Notes: generated by a model from the sequence alone, not told the origin. A stretch of 64,000 nt of DNA from Pseudorhodobacter wandonensis (GCF_001202035.1 NZ_LGHT01000024.1:1-64000); one strand, 5' to 3'; positions 33,596 to 43,624 are shown, counted from the first letter of the stretch. Made by a program: numbers and translations.

Positions 33596-34651
33596 ATGGC
33601 CACAGCAACCCTCTCCATCGACCTCGACGCAATCGCCGCCAATTGGCGCGCCCTGGACCGCTTGTCCGGCCCCGGCACCCAGACCGGTGCCGTGGTCAAA
33701 GCCGATGCCTATGGGCTGGGCGCCGCCCGTGTGGCCCGCGCCTTGGCCCATGCCGGTGCCCGCCGGTTCTTTGTCGCCTGCTCCGAGGAAGGCGCTGCCG
33801 TGCGGCAAGCACTAGGCGAAGGCCCGCAAATCTCTATCTTTTCCGGCCACATGGCAGGCGATACCGATATGATCCATGATCTGGATCTGACGCCGATGCT
33901 GAATTCGATCGACCAAATCACCCGTCATCTTGAATCCCTGCCCGGCCATTCCTTTGGCATCCAGCTTGATACCGGTATGAACCGCCTCGGCATGGAACAA
34001 GGCGAATGGGAAGCCGTGGCGCCACTGGTCCTTGATGCAGGCCCCGAACTGATCATGAGCCATCTTGCCTGCGCGGATGCGCCCGATCACAGCATGAACG
34101 CCGCCCAACTGGCCGAGTTTCACGCCATGACCGACGGTCTTGATGTGCCGCGCTCGCTCGCAGCGACAGGCGGCATCTTGCTTGGCCCCGAATATCATTT
34201 CGATCTTACCCGCCCGGGTATTGGCCTTTATGGCGGCATGCCCTTTGACTCTGCATCGCCGACGGTTGCGCTGTCTTTGCCGGTTATCCAAATCCGCGAA
34301 TTGGCGATTGGCGAAACCGTAGGCTATGGCTGCGCTTGGGTGGCCGAGGCCCCAAGCCTGATCGCCACCATTTCCGGCGGCTATGCCGATGGTCTGCTGC
34401 GCGCGCTTGGCAACCGCGCTGTTCTCTGGGCCGGCGATGTGCCCTGCCCTCTGGTCGGGCGTGTGTCGATGGATACGATCACGGTTGACATCTCGCATCT
34501 GGAACAAGCCCCGCGCAAACTTGATATTCTCGGCCCGCATCAAAGCGTTGACGACTTGGCCGAGGCTGGCAGCACAATCGGCTACGAAATTCTGACCGGC
34601 CTCGGCGCCCGCTATGCCCGCCGCTATATCGAAGGCACAGGGCGCAGCTAA
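33596..34651 (+). CDS. alr: Alanine racemase
   Basis: PLP enzyme making D-alanine for peptidoglycan. The 351-residue protein carries the PLP lysine in [12 protein letters not shown] (Lys35), the [13 protein letters not shown] and [19 protein letters not shown] blocks, and the second catalytic base region [10 protein letters not shown]. The [11 protein letters not shown] segment of the C-terminal barrel is intact. It follows dnaB on the same strand after 221 bases. Confidence 0.95.
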   Translation: MATATLSIDLDAIAANWRALDRLSGPGTQTGAVVKADAYGLGAARVARALAHAGARRFFVACSEEGAAVRQALGEGPQISIFSGHMAGDTDMIHDLDLTPMLNSIDQITRHLESLPGHSFGIQLDTGMNRLGMEQGEWEAVAPLVLDAGPELIMSHLACADAPDHSMNAAQLAEFHAMTDGLDVPRSLAATGGILLGPEYHFDLTRPGIGLYGGMPFDSASPTVALSLPVIQIRELAIGETVGYGCAWVAEAPSLIATISGGYADGLLRALGNRAVLWAGDVPCPLVGRVSMDTITVDISHLEQAPRKLDILGPHQSVDDLAEAGSTIGYEILTGLGARYARRYIEGTGRS

Positions 34652-34871
34652 CTGTATCTTTGCGCGCCAACACCAATTCGCTTTCCCCGAACATTTCAGC
34701 AAGCCTGTCACAGCCACCACATTGCTTCCAAAATAGAAACAAAAACAACAGCTGGGCAGGAAAAGGCAAAAGCCCCACGCCCCCCAACCACACATCAACT
34801 CCCGCAGCTTGACGCCCCTCACGGCATTCGCCAAGTTGCCGCGCAAACCAACAGGCCAAGGTGGACGAAAC

Positions 34872-35306
34872 GTGCGATATGGAATGATTGCTATAAACCT
34901 GTCGCTGCTCGTGTTGTTTCCGCTGTCATGGTTCGCGCCCCTGTTGCGCGCAGGCTTGCTGCCGTTCTTTGATCTGTCTGAAATCTCGGTCGTCACGGGC
35001 CTGCAGGCTCTGTGGGGCAAAGATATTTCCTTGGCCCTGCTGGTGACCGTGCTTGCGATCTTTGTGCCCTACCTGAAAACCATCGGGCTTGCCCTGATGC
35101 AGTTTCGCCTGCTTAGCCCCCGCCTTGCGCCTGCGCTGCAAATTTTGGGCAAGCTCGCAATGGCCGATGTGTTTCTGATCGCGCTCTATATCATTCTGGC
35201 CAAAGGCGTCGGGCTCGGGCGGGTTGAAACGGCTTGGGGGCTTTATCTGTTCACAGGTTGCGTGCTGGCCTCGGTTATTGATTCCATTTTCAACACAAAG
35301 CGCTAA
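34872..35306 (+). CDS. PqiA-like (paraquat-inducible protein A) membrane protein
   Basis: A 144-residue integral membrane protein with four hydrophobic segments (INLSLLVLFPLSWFAPLL, LALLVTVLAIFVPYLKTIGLAL, MADVFLIALYIILAKG and the final LYLFTGCVLASVI). The spacing resembles one PqiA repeat, as does the segment WFAPLL...LPFFDLSEISV. Full PqiA proteins have two such repeats, about 400 residues, so this is a single-unit relative. GTG 34872 after AAGGTGG gives the natural start. PqiA-type proteins work with MCE lipid-transport partners, none of which is here. Located between alr and radA. Confidence 0.7.
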   Translation: MRYGMIAINLSLLVLFPLSWFAPLLRAGLLPFFDLSEISVVTGLQALWGKDISLALLVTVLAIFVPYLKTIGLALMQFRLLSPRLAPALQILGKLAMADVFLIALYIILAKGVGLGRVETAWGLYLFTGCVLASVIDSIFNTKR

Positions 35307-35402
35307 CCCCGACCGAAAACCCGCCGAAAAATCGGCGGAAATTCGCAAGCCTCTGCATCGCATACGGCTTGCACTGCCCGCCGCATCGTTGCATCAAGAC
35401 AC

Positions 35403-36761
35403 ATGGCAAAATCATCCTCGGCTTTCACCTGCACTTCCTGCGGCGCTGCCCATAAAAAATGGGCCGGGCGCTGCGACTCTTGTGGCGCATGGAATTCGGT
35501 TATCGAAGAGGCTCCGCTTTCCGCCGGCCCTAAATCGCTGGGCGGCAAAGGCCGTACCATCCCGCTGACCGATCTTGCCACCCAATCCGATCCGCCACCC
35601 CGTGCCACCAGCGGCATGGATGAATTTGACCGCGTGCTGGGCGGTGGTCTGGTAGAGGCATCGGCGATTCTGGTTGGCGGCGATCCCGGCATCGGCAAGT
35701 CAACGCTCTTGCTGCAAGCCACCGCTGCCTTTGCCCGCAATGGCGTGAAATCCATGTATATCTCGGGCGAAGAGGCCGCGGCACAGGTCCAGATGCGCGC
35801 GCAACGCCTTGGCCTTGCCGACTCTCCCGTCATTCTCGGTGCTGAAACCAATCTACGCGATATTCTGACCACGCTCGATGCCGAACGCCCCGGCCTGTGC
35901 ATTATCGATTCTATTCAAACCATGTGGCTTGATACGGTTGACAGCGCCCCCGGCTCGGTGTCTCAGGTCCGCTCGGCCGCGCATGAGCTGGTGACATTTG
36001 CCAAAAAGCGCGGCGTGGCGATTATCCTTGTCGGCCACGTCACCAAAGACGGCCAGATCGCAGGCCCCCGCGTGGTCGAACATATGGTCGATACAGTGCT
36101 CTATTTTGAAGGCGAGCGCGGCCATCATTTCCGCATCTTGCGCGCGGTGAAAAACCGCTTTGGCCCTGCCGCCGAAATCGGCGTGTTTGAAATGACCGGC
36201 GACGGGCTGGCGCAGGTCACCAACCCTTCGGCGCTGTTTTTATCCGACCGCGACAAACCCGCCCCCGGCTCGGCGGTGTTCGCAGGGATCGAAGGCACCC
36301 GCCCCGTGCTGACCGAAATTCAGGCGCTCGTGTCGCCCTCGCCGCTTGGCACCCCGCGCCGCACAGTTGTCGGGCTCGACTCAGGGCGACTTTCAACGAT
36401 TCTCGCCGTGCTCGAGGCACGCTGCGGCATCCCCTTTGCCGGCCTCGATGTGTACCTGAACGTCGCCGGCGGCATGCGCGTTTCCGAACCCGCCGCCGAT
36501 TTGGCCGTGGCCGCCGCCCTGCTTTCAGCGCGCGAAGATGTTGCAATTCCGCCAGATATGGTGCTTTTCGGCGAAATCAGCCTGTCTGGCGCGCTTCGCC
36601 CCGTCGCACAGACCGAAAACCGGTTGAAAGAGGCGATGAAACTTGGTTTCACACAGGCAATCGCGCCGTCCCGGTCAAAAATGGCCGGGGTCGATGGCAT
36701 GGCAGTGCGCCAAATGCCCGATTTGACGGCGTTCGTAGGCGAAATTTTCGGGGCCGGCTAA
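35403..36761 (+). CDS. radA: DNA repair protein RadA/Sms
   Basis: ATP-dependent branch-migration factor in homologous recombination. The 452-residue protein has a C4 zinc finger (Cys10, 13, 24, 27), Walker A GGDPGIGKS at 92-100, the RadA signature VKNRFG and a Lon-like C-terminal domain with GGMRVSEPAADLAVAAAL and GEISLSGALRPV. It runs into cvpA and purF on the same strand with short gaps. Confidence 0.97.
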   Translation: MAKSSSAFTCTSCGAAHKKWAGRCDSCGAWNSVIEEAPLSAGPKSLGGKGRTIPLTDLATQSDPPPRATSGMDEFDRVLGGGLVEASAILVGGDPGIGKSTLLLQATAAFARNGVKSMYISGEEAAAQVQMRAQRLGLADSPVILGAETNLRDILTTLDAERPGLCIIDSIQTMWLDTVDSAPGSVSQVRSAAHELVTFAKKRGVAIILVGHVTKDGQIAGPRVVEHMVDTVLYFEGERGHHFRILRAVKNRFGPAAEIGVFEMTGDGLAQVTNPSALFLSDRDKPAPGSAVFAGIEGTRPVLTEIQALVSPSPLGTPRRTVVGLDSGRLSTILAVLEARCGIPFAGLDVYLNVAGGMRVSEPAADLAVAAALLSAREDVAIPPDMVLFGEISLSGALRPVAQTENRLKEAMKLGFTQAIAPSRSKMAGVDGMAVRQMPDLTAFVGEIFGAG

Positions 36762-36782
36762 TCGCCCCAAAAGGAGACGGCA

Positions 36783-37385
36783 ATGGAAGGCTTTACCCTT
36801 ATCGACGGTGTGGTTGCACTCGTCATCGTACTCTCGGCGGTGCTGGCATATTCGCGCGGTGTGGTCCGCGAAGCCTTGGCGATTGCCGGCTGGGCGGGGG
36901 CTGCGGTGCTGGCCTATGTCTTTGCATCGCAAGCCCAACCTTTGGTCAAGGAATTGCCCGTCGTCGGCAAGTTTCTGGCCGATAGCTGCGAGCTGTCGAT
37001 CATCGCGTCATTCGCCGCCGTCTTCGCCATCGGTCTGGTCATTGCCGCCCTCTTCTCGCCGCTGTTGTCCTCATTGGTGCAACGCTCGGTGCTTGGCGGC
37101 CTTGACCAAGGCTTGGGCTTTTTGTTCGGCGTCATTCGCGGCGTGCTTTTGGTTGCTGTCGCCTTTATCGTCTACGATAAGGCAGTCGGCGCCAACACCA
37201 TGCCGATGGTCGATAACTCGCGCTCAGCCAAGGTCTTCGCCTCATTCCAAACCAATATTGATGAGACGATTCCCTCCGATGCCCCTGGCTGGATCGTTGC
37301 CCGCTATGAGGCCCTGACAGGCGATTGCGGCGCCCCTGCAACAACTGTCACCCCAACAACACCCGCCCCCGCAGCCGGCAACTAA
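36783..37385 (+). CDS. cvpA: CvpA-family inner-membrane protein
   Basis: A 200-residue membrane protein with four predicted helices (DGVVALVIVLSAVLAYSRGVVREAL at the start, ASFAAVFAIGLVIAALFSPLL, GVIRGVLLVAVAFIVYD) and a C-terminal Pro/Thr/Ala-rich tail. The family is needed for colicin V export and linked to purF in many genomes, as here; its physiological role is not settled. AAAAGGAGACGGCA precedes ATG 36783. Confidence 0.9.
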   Translation: MEGFTLIDGVVALVIVLSAVLAYSRGVVREALAIAGWAGAAVLAYVFASQAQPLVKELPVVGKFLADSCELSIIASFAAVFAIGLVIAALFSPLLSSLVQRSVLGGLDQGLGFLFGVIRGVLLVAVAFIVYDKAVGANTMPMVDNSRSAKVFASFQTNIDETIPSDAPGWIVARYEALTGDCGAPATTVTPTTPAPAAGN

Positions 37386-37470
37386 GCCGCCGCCTTACAT
37401 CAAGGCGTGACACTCGCCGACACAAGGACTAAACGGGGCCATAAATTCCCCCTCGGATTCGGAGCCTGCC

Positions 37471-38934
37471 ATGCGCCCCTTCCTCGCCCACCCATTTGAC
37501 AGCGACAAGCTGCACGAAGAATGTGGAGTATTCGGTGTCATCGGTATGGCCGATGCCGCCAGCTTTGTCGCCCTGGGCCTGCACGCCTTGCAGCATCGCG
37601 GACAAGAGGCCGGCGGTATCGTCACCTATGCCGAAGGCGCAGGCTTTTGCTCGGAACGCCGCTTCGGCTATGTGCGCGACAACTTTACCAAAGCTGACGT
37701 GATGCAAACCCTGCCGGGCACCATCGGCATCGGCCATGTCCGCTATTCCACCGCTGGCTCCAAAGGGGCCACCGCAATCCGCGACGTGCAGCCCTTCTTT
37801 GGCGAATTTTCAATGGGCGGCTCGGCGATTGCCCATAACGGCAACATCACCAATGCCGTCGCCCTGCGCAAAGAACTTGTCGAGCGTGGCTCGATTTTCC
37901 AATCCTCCTCTGACAGTGAATGCATCATCCACCTGATGGCGCGCTCAATGGGCCGCAACATCCCCGACCGCATGGAAGAGGCGCTGCGCAAAGTTGAAGG
38001 CGCGTTCTCGGTCGTGGCAATGACCCGCACCAAACTGATGGGCGTGCGCGATGCTCTGGGCGTGCGTCCCTTGGTCTTGGGCAAACTCGGCGATGGCTGG
38101 GCGCTGTCGTCGGAAACCTGCGCGCTTGACATCATCGGCGCCGAATTCGTGCGCGAAATCGAACCCGGCGAAATGGTCGTCATCTCGGCCGACAAAGGCG
38201 TGGAAAGCCACTTCCCCTTCCGCCGCCTGAAATCGCGCGGCTGTATCTTTGAACATGTCTATTTCAGCCGCCCCGACAGCATTCTCGGCGGCCGCTCGGT
38301 CTATGAAACCCGCCGCCAGATCGGCGTCGAACTGGCACGCGAAGCCCCGGTTGAGGCCGATCTCGTCTGCCCCGTTCCCGATAGCGGCACTCCCGCAGCC
38401 ATCGGCTACAGCCAGGAAAGCGGCATTCCCTACGCCATGGGTATCATCCGCAACCAATACATGGGCCGCACCTTCATTGAACCGACCGAGCAAATCCGCA
38501 ACATGGGCGTGCGCCTGAAACTCAACGTCAACCGCGCGCTGATCAAAGGCAAACGGGTGATTTTGGTTGACGATTCCGTGGTCCGCGGCACCACCTCGCG
38601 CAAGATCAAAGACATGATCCTGGATGCAGGCGCCGCCGAGGTCCACTTCCGCATCGCCTCTCCGCCCACAGCATGGCCCTGCTTTTACGGCGTCGACACG
38701 CCCGAACGCTCCAAACTCCTCGCCGCCAACATGTCCGAGGAAGAGATGCGCGATTGGATCGGCGTTGATAGCCTGAAATTTGTTTCGCTCGACGGCCTCT
38801 ACCGTGCCGCAGGCGAGGCCAAGGGCCGAAATGCCAAATCCCCTCAGTATTGTGATGCGTGCTTCTCGGGCGAGTACCCCGTCGCCCCGTCCGATATGAT
38901 CGAAAAGGGCTTTGAAATGAAGACGGCCGAATAA
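37471..38934 (+). CDS. purF: Amidophosphoribosyltransferase
   Basis: Commits PRPP to purine synthesis by transferring glutamine amide nitrogen. The 487-residue protein has an N-terminal propeptide of 17 residues ahead of the catalytic Cys18 (EECGVFGVIG), the glutaminase block GHVRYSTAGS, and the PRPP site VILVDDSVVRGTTSRK. It ends with SPQYCDACFSGEYPV, a normal purF tail. It lies 85 bases after cvpA. Confidence 0.97.
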   Translation: MRPFLAHPFDSDKLHEECGVFGVIGMADAASFVALGLHALQHRGQEAGGIVTYAEGAGFCSERRFGYVRDNFTKADVMQTLPGTIGIGHVRYSTAGSKGATAIRDVQPFFGEFSMGGSAIAHNGNITNAVALRKELVERGSIFQSSSDSECIIHLMARSMGRNIPDRMEEALRKVEGAFSVVAMTRTKLMGVRDALGVRPLVLGKLGDGWALSSETCALDIIGAEFVREIEPGEMVVISADKGVESHFPFRRLKSRGCIFEHVYFSRPDSILGGRSVYETRRQIGVELAREAPVEADLVCPVPDSGTPAAIGYSQESGIPYAMGIIRNQYMGRTFIEPTEQIRNMGVRLKLNVNRALIKGKRVILVDDSVVRGTTSRKIKDMILDAGAAEVHFRIASPPTAWPCFYGVDTPERSKLLAANMSEEEMRDWIGVDSLKFVSLDGLYRAAGEAKGRNAKSPQYCDACFSGEYPVAPSDMIEKGFEMKTAE

Positions 38935-38950
38935 ACCCGACTTCGGCCCC

Positions 38951-38988
38951 ATCATCTATCCTTAAATATCCCCGCCGGAGGCTCCGCC
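38951..38988 (+). repeat. Dispersed intergenic repeat, copy 6
   Basis: ATCATCTATCCTTAAATATCC followed by CCGCCGGAGGCTCCGCC, 17 bases after the purF stop. Confidence 0.7.
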
Positions 38989-39023
38989 AACAGTCACCGG
39001 CACCGCGCCGCAAGGAAACGACC

Positions 39024-39677
39024 ATGACCCAAAAAATCGCCCTCGTCACAGGTGCATCGCGTGGCCTAGGCGCCGCCATGGCCGAGCAATTGGCGGTGCA
39101 AGGCTGGCATGTCGTCGCCGTTGCCCGCACGACAGGCGGTTTGGAAGAAGTCGATGACCGCGCCAAAGCTGCAAATGCCAGTGGCGGCCTCACTTTGGCG
39201 CCGATGGATATCACCAATGATGACGCGATGCGTCACCTCTGCCGCTCGATCTTTGATCGCTGGGGCGGGATAGACCTTTGGGTCCATGCGGCCATCCACG
39301 CCGCCCCGATGGCCCCTGCAGGCCATATCGATGTCAAAGACTGGGACAAATCAGTGGCCATCAATTTGCGTGCCACTGGCACACTGATCCCGATGGTCGA
39401 ACCTTTGCTGCGCACCCGCCCCGGCGGCACCGCGCTGTTTCTTGATGACCCCCGCGCAGGCCAAACCTTTTTCGGCGCCTATGGTGCAACCAAAGCCGGC
39501 CAGATCGCCCTTGCCCATTCTTGGGCCGCCGAAACCGTAAAAACCGGCCCCAATGTGCGCATTGTCACGCCCGCACCAATGGCCACAGCGACCCGCGGAA
39601 GGTTTTTCCCCGGCGAGGATCGCAGCCGGTTAGCGCTGCCTCAGGCCGAGGCAAAGCGCATTCTGGAAAACCTCTAA
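39024..39677 (+). CDS. Short-chain dehydrogenase/reductase with an altered catalytic serine
   Basis: A 217-residue SDR with the nucleotide motif ALVTGASRGLGAA, the NAD(P) segment DITNDDAM, and the YxxxK pair in FGAYGATKAGQ. Where most SDRs have a catalytic serine about 13 residues before the tyrosine, this has FLDDPRAG, so the activity may be changed or lost. AAGGAAACGACC lies ahead of ATG 39024. It follows purF after a dispersed repeat and no substrate can be named. Confidence 0.8.
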   Translation: MTQKIALVTGASRGLGAAMAEQLAVQGWHVVAVARTTGGLEEVDDRAKAANASGGLTLAPMDITNDDAMRHLCRSIFDRWGGIDLWVHAAIHAAPMAPAGHIDVKDWDKSVAINLRATGTLIPMVEPLLRTRPGGTALFLDDPRAGQTFFGAYGATKAGQIALAHSWAAETVKTGPNVRIVTPAPMATATRGRFFPGEDRSRLALPQAEAKRILENL

Positions 39678-39715
39678 ACCGCAAATTTCCAACGAAAAAT
39701 CGCTGTCGCTTCAGT

Positions 39716-40618
39716 TCACTCCAACCGCGCCGGAAACCCTTCGGCGCGCAGGTCTGTGCCCAGCAAATCCTCCAGCAGCTTGGCAATCATCGGTGATTGC
39801 GCCTCGCCACCATAGGCCGCTTTCGCCGCGATATAGGTCTGGTTGGTCATGCTCGCCAAGTCCAGCGGCACCCCGAATTCTTTGCCAAACCCCAAAGCAA
39901 AACCCAAGTCTTTGAGCGCCAGATCCACGTTGAACGCAACGTCATACGACCCGTTCAAAATCAGCGCGCCTTCGGTCTCATGCACAAAACTGTTCCCCGA
40001 AGACGCAGCAATCGCCGCATGAGACTGCGCCAGATCAAGACCGCCGCGTTTCGCCAGCATCAAGGCCTCACTCGTGGCTTTCAGGTGAATAAACGCCAAC
40101 ATATTGGTGATAACCTTGATGATCGACGCAGCGCCCAAGGGCCCCATATGGAAAATCCGGTCGCCCATCGCCTGCATCGCGGGCAGATGGGTCTCATACA
40201 ATTCCTTGTCGCCACCGGCCAGCATTGTAATCTTGCCTTGGGCCGCCAGATGCACACCGCCTGTCACCGGCAGCTCCATCATGCGCACTCCCGCATCGGC
40301 CGCAACAGCCCCCAGCCGCAGCACATCTTCACGGCTCAGCGTCGACATCTCAACCCAGCTTGCGCCCGGTTTCATCACCGGCAAAATGCCCCGCAATACC
40401 CGCTCCGAAACAGCAGGTGACGGTAAACAGGTGATCACATGATCGACCGCCCCTGCCAATGCCTCGGCACTCGGCGCCAGCGTGGCCCCCATCGCTACAA
40501 GGCGTTCGGCCAGCTTTGGGTTCAGGTCAAATACCGTAACCTGCATCCCTGCCTTCAGCAAACACGCGGCACAATTTGCCCCCAGATTGCCCAGCCCGAT
40601 ATAGCCGTAATGCGTCAT
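39716..40618 (-). CDS. 3-hydroxyisobutyrate dehydrogenase-like beta-hydroxyacid dehydrogenase
   Basis: A 300-residue NAD(P)-dependent dehydrogenase. The Rossmann motif GYIGLGNLGANCAACLL is followed by the substrate loop VTGGVHLAAQGKITMLAGG and the catalytic lysine block IIKVITNMLAF, typical of the beta-HAD family. ATG 40618 overlaps the ALDH stop (ATGA), so it is the last gene of the methylamine-type operon. The family also contains tartronate semialdehyde and other reductases. Together with the ALDH it may handle an alcohol/aldehyde/acid series, such as the carbon skeleton released from an N-methylated substrate. Confidence 0.82.
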   Translation of the reverse strand: MTHYGYIGLGNLGANCAACLLKAGMQVTVFDLNPKLAERLVAMGATLAPSAEALAGAVDHVITCLPSPAVSERVLRGILPVMKPGASWVEMSTLSREDVLRLGAVAADAGVRMMELPVTGGVHLAAQGKITMLAGGDKELYETHLPAMQAMGDRIFHMGPLGAASIIKVITNMLAFIHLKATSEALMLAKRGGLDLAQSHAAIAASSGNSFVHETEGALILNGSYDVAFNVDLALKDLGFALGFGKEFGVPLDLASMTNQTYIAAKAAYGGEAQSPMIAKLLEDLLGTDLRAEGFPARLE

Positions 40619-42045
40619 TCCCCGTACCCCACAATAGCCTTGGTTTCGCAAAAATCGTGAATGCCCCAATCGGCATATTCACGGCCATTGCCCGATTGTT
40701 TGTATCCGCCAAAGGGCGCGAACGTGTCCCACTCCGGCCCGTTCACATTCACCTGCCCTGCCCGCAGCCGCCGCGCCACAGCGCGCGCCTCATCCAGATC
40801 GCCCTGCACATAGGCCGCAAGCCCGTAAACCGTGTCATTGGCCATCGCGACCGCCTGATCCACATCGTCATAGGACAGCATCACCAGAACCGGACCAAAG
40901 ATTTCCTCACGCTCGACCACCATGCCCGGCATTACATTGCCAAAGACCGTCGGCTGCGCGTAATGCCCGCGGTTCATGCCATCAGGCCGCCCGAGGCCAC
41001 CTGTCAAAACCGATGCGCCCTCTTCAATCCCCGCCGCAATCAGCGCCTGCACCTTGTCATATTGCGCGCGGCTGACCAGCGGGCCCATCGTCACAGCCTC
41101 ATCCGCAGTGTCACCAATCACCGCCGCAGTCGCCGCCTCTTGTGCCGCTTTGAACGCCACTGCCTCGGCCCCGCGCGGAATGAACATCCGCGTCGGCGCG
41201 TCGCAGCTTTGGCCGGTATTGGCCATACACGCCTCAACCCCTTGCGCCACCGCCGCCGCAATATCGGCCGAAGGCAGAATGATATTGGCCGATTTCCCAC
41301 CCAACTCCTGCGCCACACGTTTCACCGTCGGTGCCGCAGCTTGTGCCACCTGCACACCGGCGCGGGTTGAACCGGTAAAGCTGACCATATCCACATCCGG
41401 ATGGCTGGACAGCCGCGCCCCCACCTCGGGGCCAGTACCGTTGATCAGGTTAAACACCCCCGCAGGCACCCCCGCCGCATGGCAAACCTCGGCCCAGAGT
41501 ATCCCCGACAAAGGCGCGATTTCCGACGGCTTCAGCACCATCGTACAGCCCGCCGCAATCGCCGGCGCCACTTTGCACACGATCTGATTCATCGGCCAGT
41601 TCCACGGCGTGATCAGCGCGCAAACACCAATCCCTTCGCGGATAATTCGCGTCGCACCACGGCTTTCTTCCCAGGCAAAGGCCTTAGCCGCGGCGATCGT
41701 GCTTTGCAAATGCACCTGCCCCGCCCAAACCTGCGCCTCGCGCGCCCAAGTGATCGGTGCCCCCATTTCCAACCGCATCGCCTGCGCGAAATCCTCGGCC
41801 CGCGCGTCATATTCGGCCAGCAGGCGCTCCAACAGCGCAATCCGTTCCGCTACGGGAACACGACTAAACCCGTCAAAGGCTGCCCGCGCCGCTGCAATGG
41901 CCCTATCCGCATCGGCAACCGACCCCAGCGCAATTTCGGCCACGGTTTCCTCGGTTGCCGGATTTTCAACACCCATCCGCGCAGTGCCCAAAGGCTCGAC
42001 CCAACTGCCGTTGACGTAAAACTTCAGGTTATTCGCAGAATTCAT
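40615..42045 (-). CDS. NAD(P)-dependent aldehyde dehydrogenase
   Basis: A 476-residue ALDH superfamily enzyme oxidising an aldehyde to the acid. Catalytic residues are in place: Asn149 (ITPWNWPMNQ), Glu247 (AQELGGKSANI) and Cys281 (NTGQSCDAPTR). The blocks GRARSHPDVD-type and VNGPEWDTFAPFGGYKQSG are normal. It lies seven bases after the MttB-like gene and overlaps the next gene. Betaine-aldehyde or another amino-aldehyde is a plausible substrate from context; the Cys context alone does not decide. Confidence 0.9.
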   Translation of the reverse strand: MNSANNLKFYVNGSWVEPLGTARMGVENPATEETVAEIALGSVADADRAIAAARAAFDGFSRVPVAERIALLERLLAEYDARAEDFAQAMRLEMGAPITWAREAQVWAGQVHLQSTIAAAKAFAWEESRGATRIIREGIGVCALITPWNWPMNQIVCKVAPAIAAGCTMVLKPSEIAPLSGILWAEVCHAAGVPAGVFNLINGTGPEVGARLSSHPDVDMVSFTGSTRAGVQVAQAAAPTVKRVAQELGGKSANIILPSADIAAAVAQGVEACMANTGQSCDAPTRMFIPRGAEAVAFKAAQEAATAAVIGDTADEAVTMGPLVSRAQYDKVQALIAAGIEEGASVLTGGLGRPDGMNRGHYAQPTVFGNVMPGMVVEREEIFGPVLVMLSYDDVDQAVAMANDTVYGLAAYVQGDLDEARAVARRLRAGQVNVNGPEWDTFAPFGGYKQSGNGREYADWGIHDFCETKAIVGYGE

Positions 42046-42052
42046 AAGACCC

Positions 42053-43612
42053 TCACTTGAAATAGATTTTGTACTTGGCCCTGATCATGGCGTCCAACTC
42101 GGGTTCTATCAAGCGCCCTGCCTTGGCCAAAATCGCGTTCTTGCGGGCAATCGCCTTGTCCAACAACAACGGCTTGCCCGCCTCATTCCATTCTTTAGGT
42201 GACATGCGGTTGGCAACATTCGGGTAAATATACTCAGTCTGCATCAGTTTCAGCGTCTGGTCCGACCCCAGATAATGCCCCGAACCACCCAGACAAACCT
42301 CCTTCATCGCGTCGATGCTGGTGGTGTCAGGCGTCACATCTATGCCCCGAACAAGCCGCATCGCTTGCCCCAAAAGGTCATCACCCAGCACAAGACTTTC
42401 CAAACAGAACCCCAGCAAAGACGCATGCATCCCCACCGCCTCATAGCACATGTTCAACCCCGCAAGGCCAGCCAGCGAGTTGGTAATCCCCTGCTCCCAT
42501 CCCGCCTGCATATCCGGCAGCTTGCTGTCCGAAATCCCCGATGCCGCCCCACCCGGCAAGTCATAAAACCGATGCATCTGCGCACAGCCTGCCGTCAACA
42601 AGGCTTGCTCGGCCGACCCACCCGACATCGCCCCGGTCCGCAAATCCGACACAAACGGCCATGTCCCAAAGACACAAGGCGCACCGGGCTTGATCGCATT
42701 GGCATAAACCACGCCTGCAAGGCATTCCGCCACCGCCTGCACAATCGTCAAGGCAATCGGCGCGGGGCTGGTCGCCCCCGCTTGCCCTGCCGAAAGCAAC
42801 AGCATCGGCATCCCGCGCCGAATGCAGTCTTCCATCACGATGCAGCTTTCCTCGGCAAACTTCATCGGCGGCACAACAAAACAGTTCGAGTTTGAAACAA
42901 ACGGCCGCTCAAGCCACTTCTCCTCACCGCCCGCAATCGTATAAAGCATTTCAAAACAAGGCGCTACATGCGACGGATCACTGAATGAGGTCCCCACATG
43001 CTTGCGCGTGCCCGACAAACAGCCATACAACGTGTTAAGATCCATTTCCAGATTGTCAGGAATATCGCGGCACACCATCGTGCGCTGATAAAAGTGAATA
43101 TTATCAAGGTTGTCCACCAACCGCGCCGCATCATACAAATCCTGCGCCGTGCTCTCGCGATAGTCCAGGGTGATCGGGTCCACAATATGCACCGCCGCCC
43201 CCGCCGTGCCAAAATGCACGCGCGAGCCTGACAAATGCAAATCATGCTTGGGGTCGCGGGCATGCAAGGTTATCCCGCGCGCCGCCACGGCCAGCATATC
43301 CTCAACCAAAGCCCGCGGAAAGCGGATGCGCCCGTCATCGCCCTGAATGGCCCCCGCATCGGTCAACAGCTTCACCCCCGAAGGCGGCGCCTGCGACAAT
43401 CCGATCTGCTCAAGCGCCTGCAACGCACTCTCGTGGATCTGCGCCACAGCCGCATCCGTCAGCGGCTTATACTGCCCCCCCGACATGCCCGCCCGCACCG
43501 GCCGCATATCCTCGGCCAAAGGTGCCGCCCGCAATGCCACGCGGCTCGCCCGCCCACCAGCCCGCCCTGCACGCGCGCGTGCCGGCTCACAAACGTCACC
43601 AATCTCATCCAT
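42053..43612 (-). CDS. Non-pyrrolysine MttB-family trimethylamine/betaine-type methyltransferase
   Basis: A 519-residue COG5598 protein. Archaeal MttB uses pyrrolysine (UAG) to demethylate trimethylamine; this homologue has no in-frame UAG and belongs with the non-Pyl branch, some of whose members demethylate glycine betaine or other quaternary amines to a corrinoid protein. Blocks: HFGTAGAAVHIVDP, NIHFYQRTMVCRDIP, SAGQAGATSPAPIALT and a C-terminal DAMKEVCLGGSGHYLGSDQTL. The first 40 residues are Arg/Ala-rich and may be untranslated, with a later start near MSGGQYKPL possible. It sits between a DMGDH-like gene and an ALDH. A B12-binding partner lies 12 kb away (55928-56623). Confidence 0.87.
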   Translation of the reverse strand: MDEIGDVCEPARARAGRAGGRASRVALRAAPLAEDMRPVRAGMSGGQYKPLTDAAVAQIHESALQALEQIGLSQAPPSGVKLLTDAGAIQGDDGRIRFPRALVEDMLAVAARGITLHARDPKHDLHLSGSRVHFGTAGAAVHIVDPITLDYRESTAQDLYDAARLVDNLDNIHFYQRTMVCRDIPDNLEMDLNTLYGCLSGTRKHVGTSFSDPSHVAPCFEMLYTIAGGEEKWLERPFVSNSNCFVVPPMKFAEESCIVMEDCIRRGMPMLLLSAGQAGATSPAPIALTIVQAVAECLAGVVYANAIKPGAPCVFGTWPFVSDLRTGAMSGGSAEQALLTAGCAQMHRFYDLPGGAASGISDSKLPDMQAGWEQGITNSLAGLAGLNMCYEAVGMHASLLGFCLESLVLGDDLLGQAMRLVRGIDVTPDTTSIDAMKEVCLGGSGHYLGSDQTLKLMQTEYIYPNVANRMSPKEWNEAGKPLLLDKAIARKNAILAKAGRLIEPELDAMIRAKYKIYFK

Positions 43613-43624
43613 CCCGCCACCCTC

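Noticed and set aside
35321-35338. CCGCCGA/TCGGCGG hairpin after the PqiA-like gene as terminator
   Set aside because: Short stem followed by AAATTC rather than T residues; may only be chance in G+C-rich DNA.
42053-43612. Pyrrolysine use in the MttB homologue
   Set aside because: The frame is open over 519 codons with no internal TAG, so it belongs to the non-Pyl branch.
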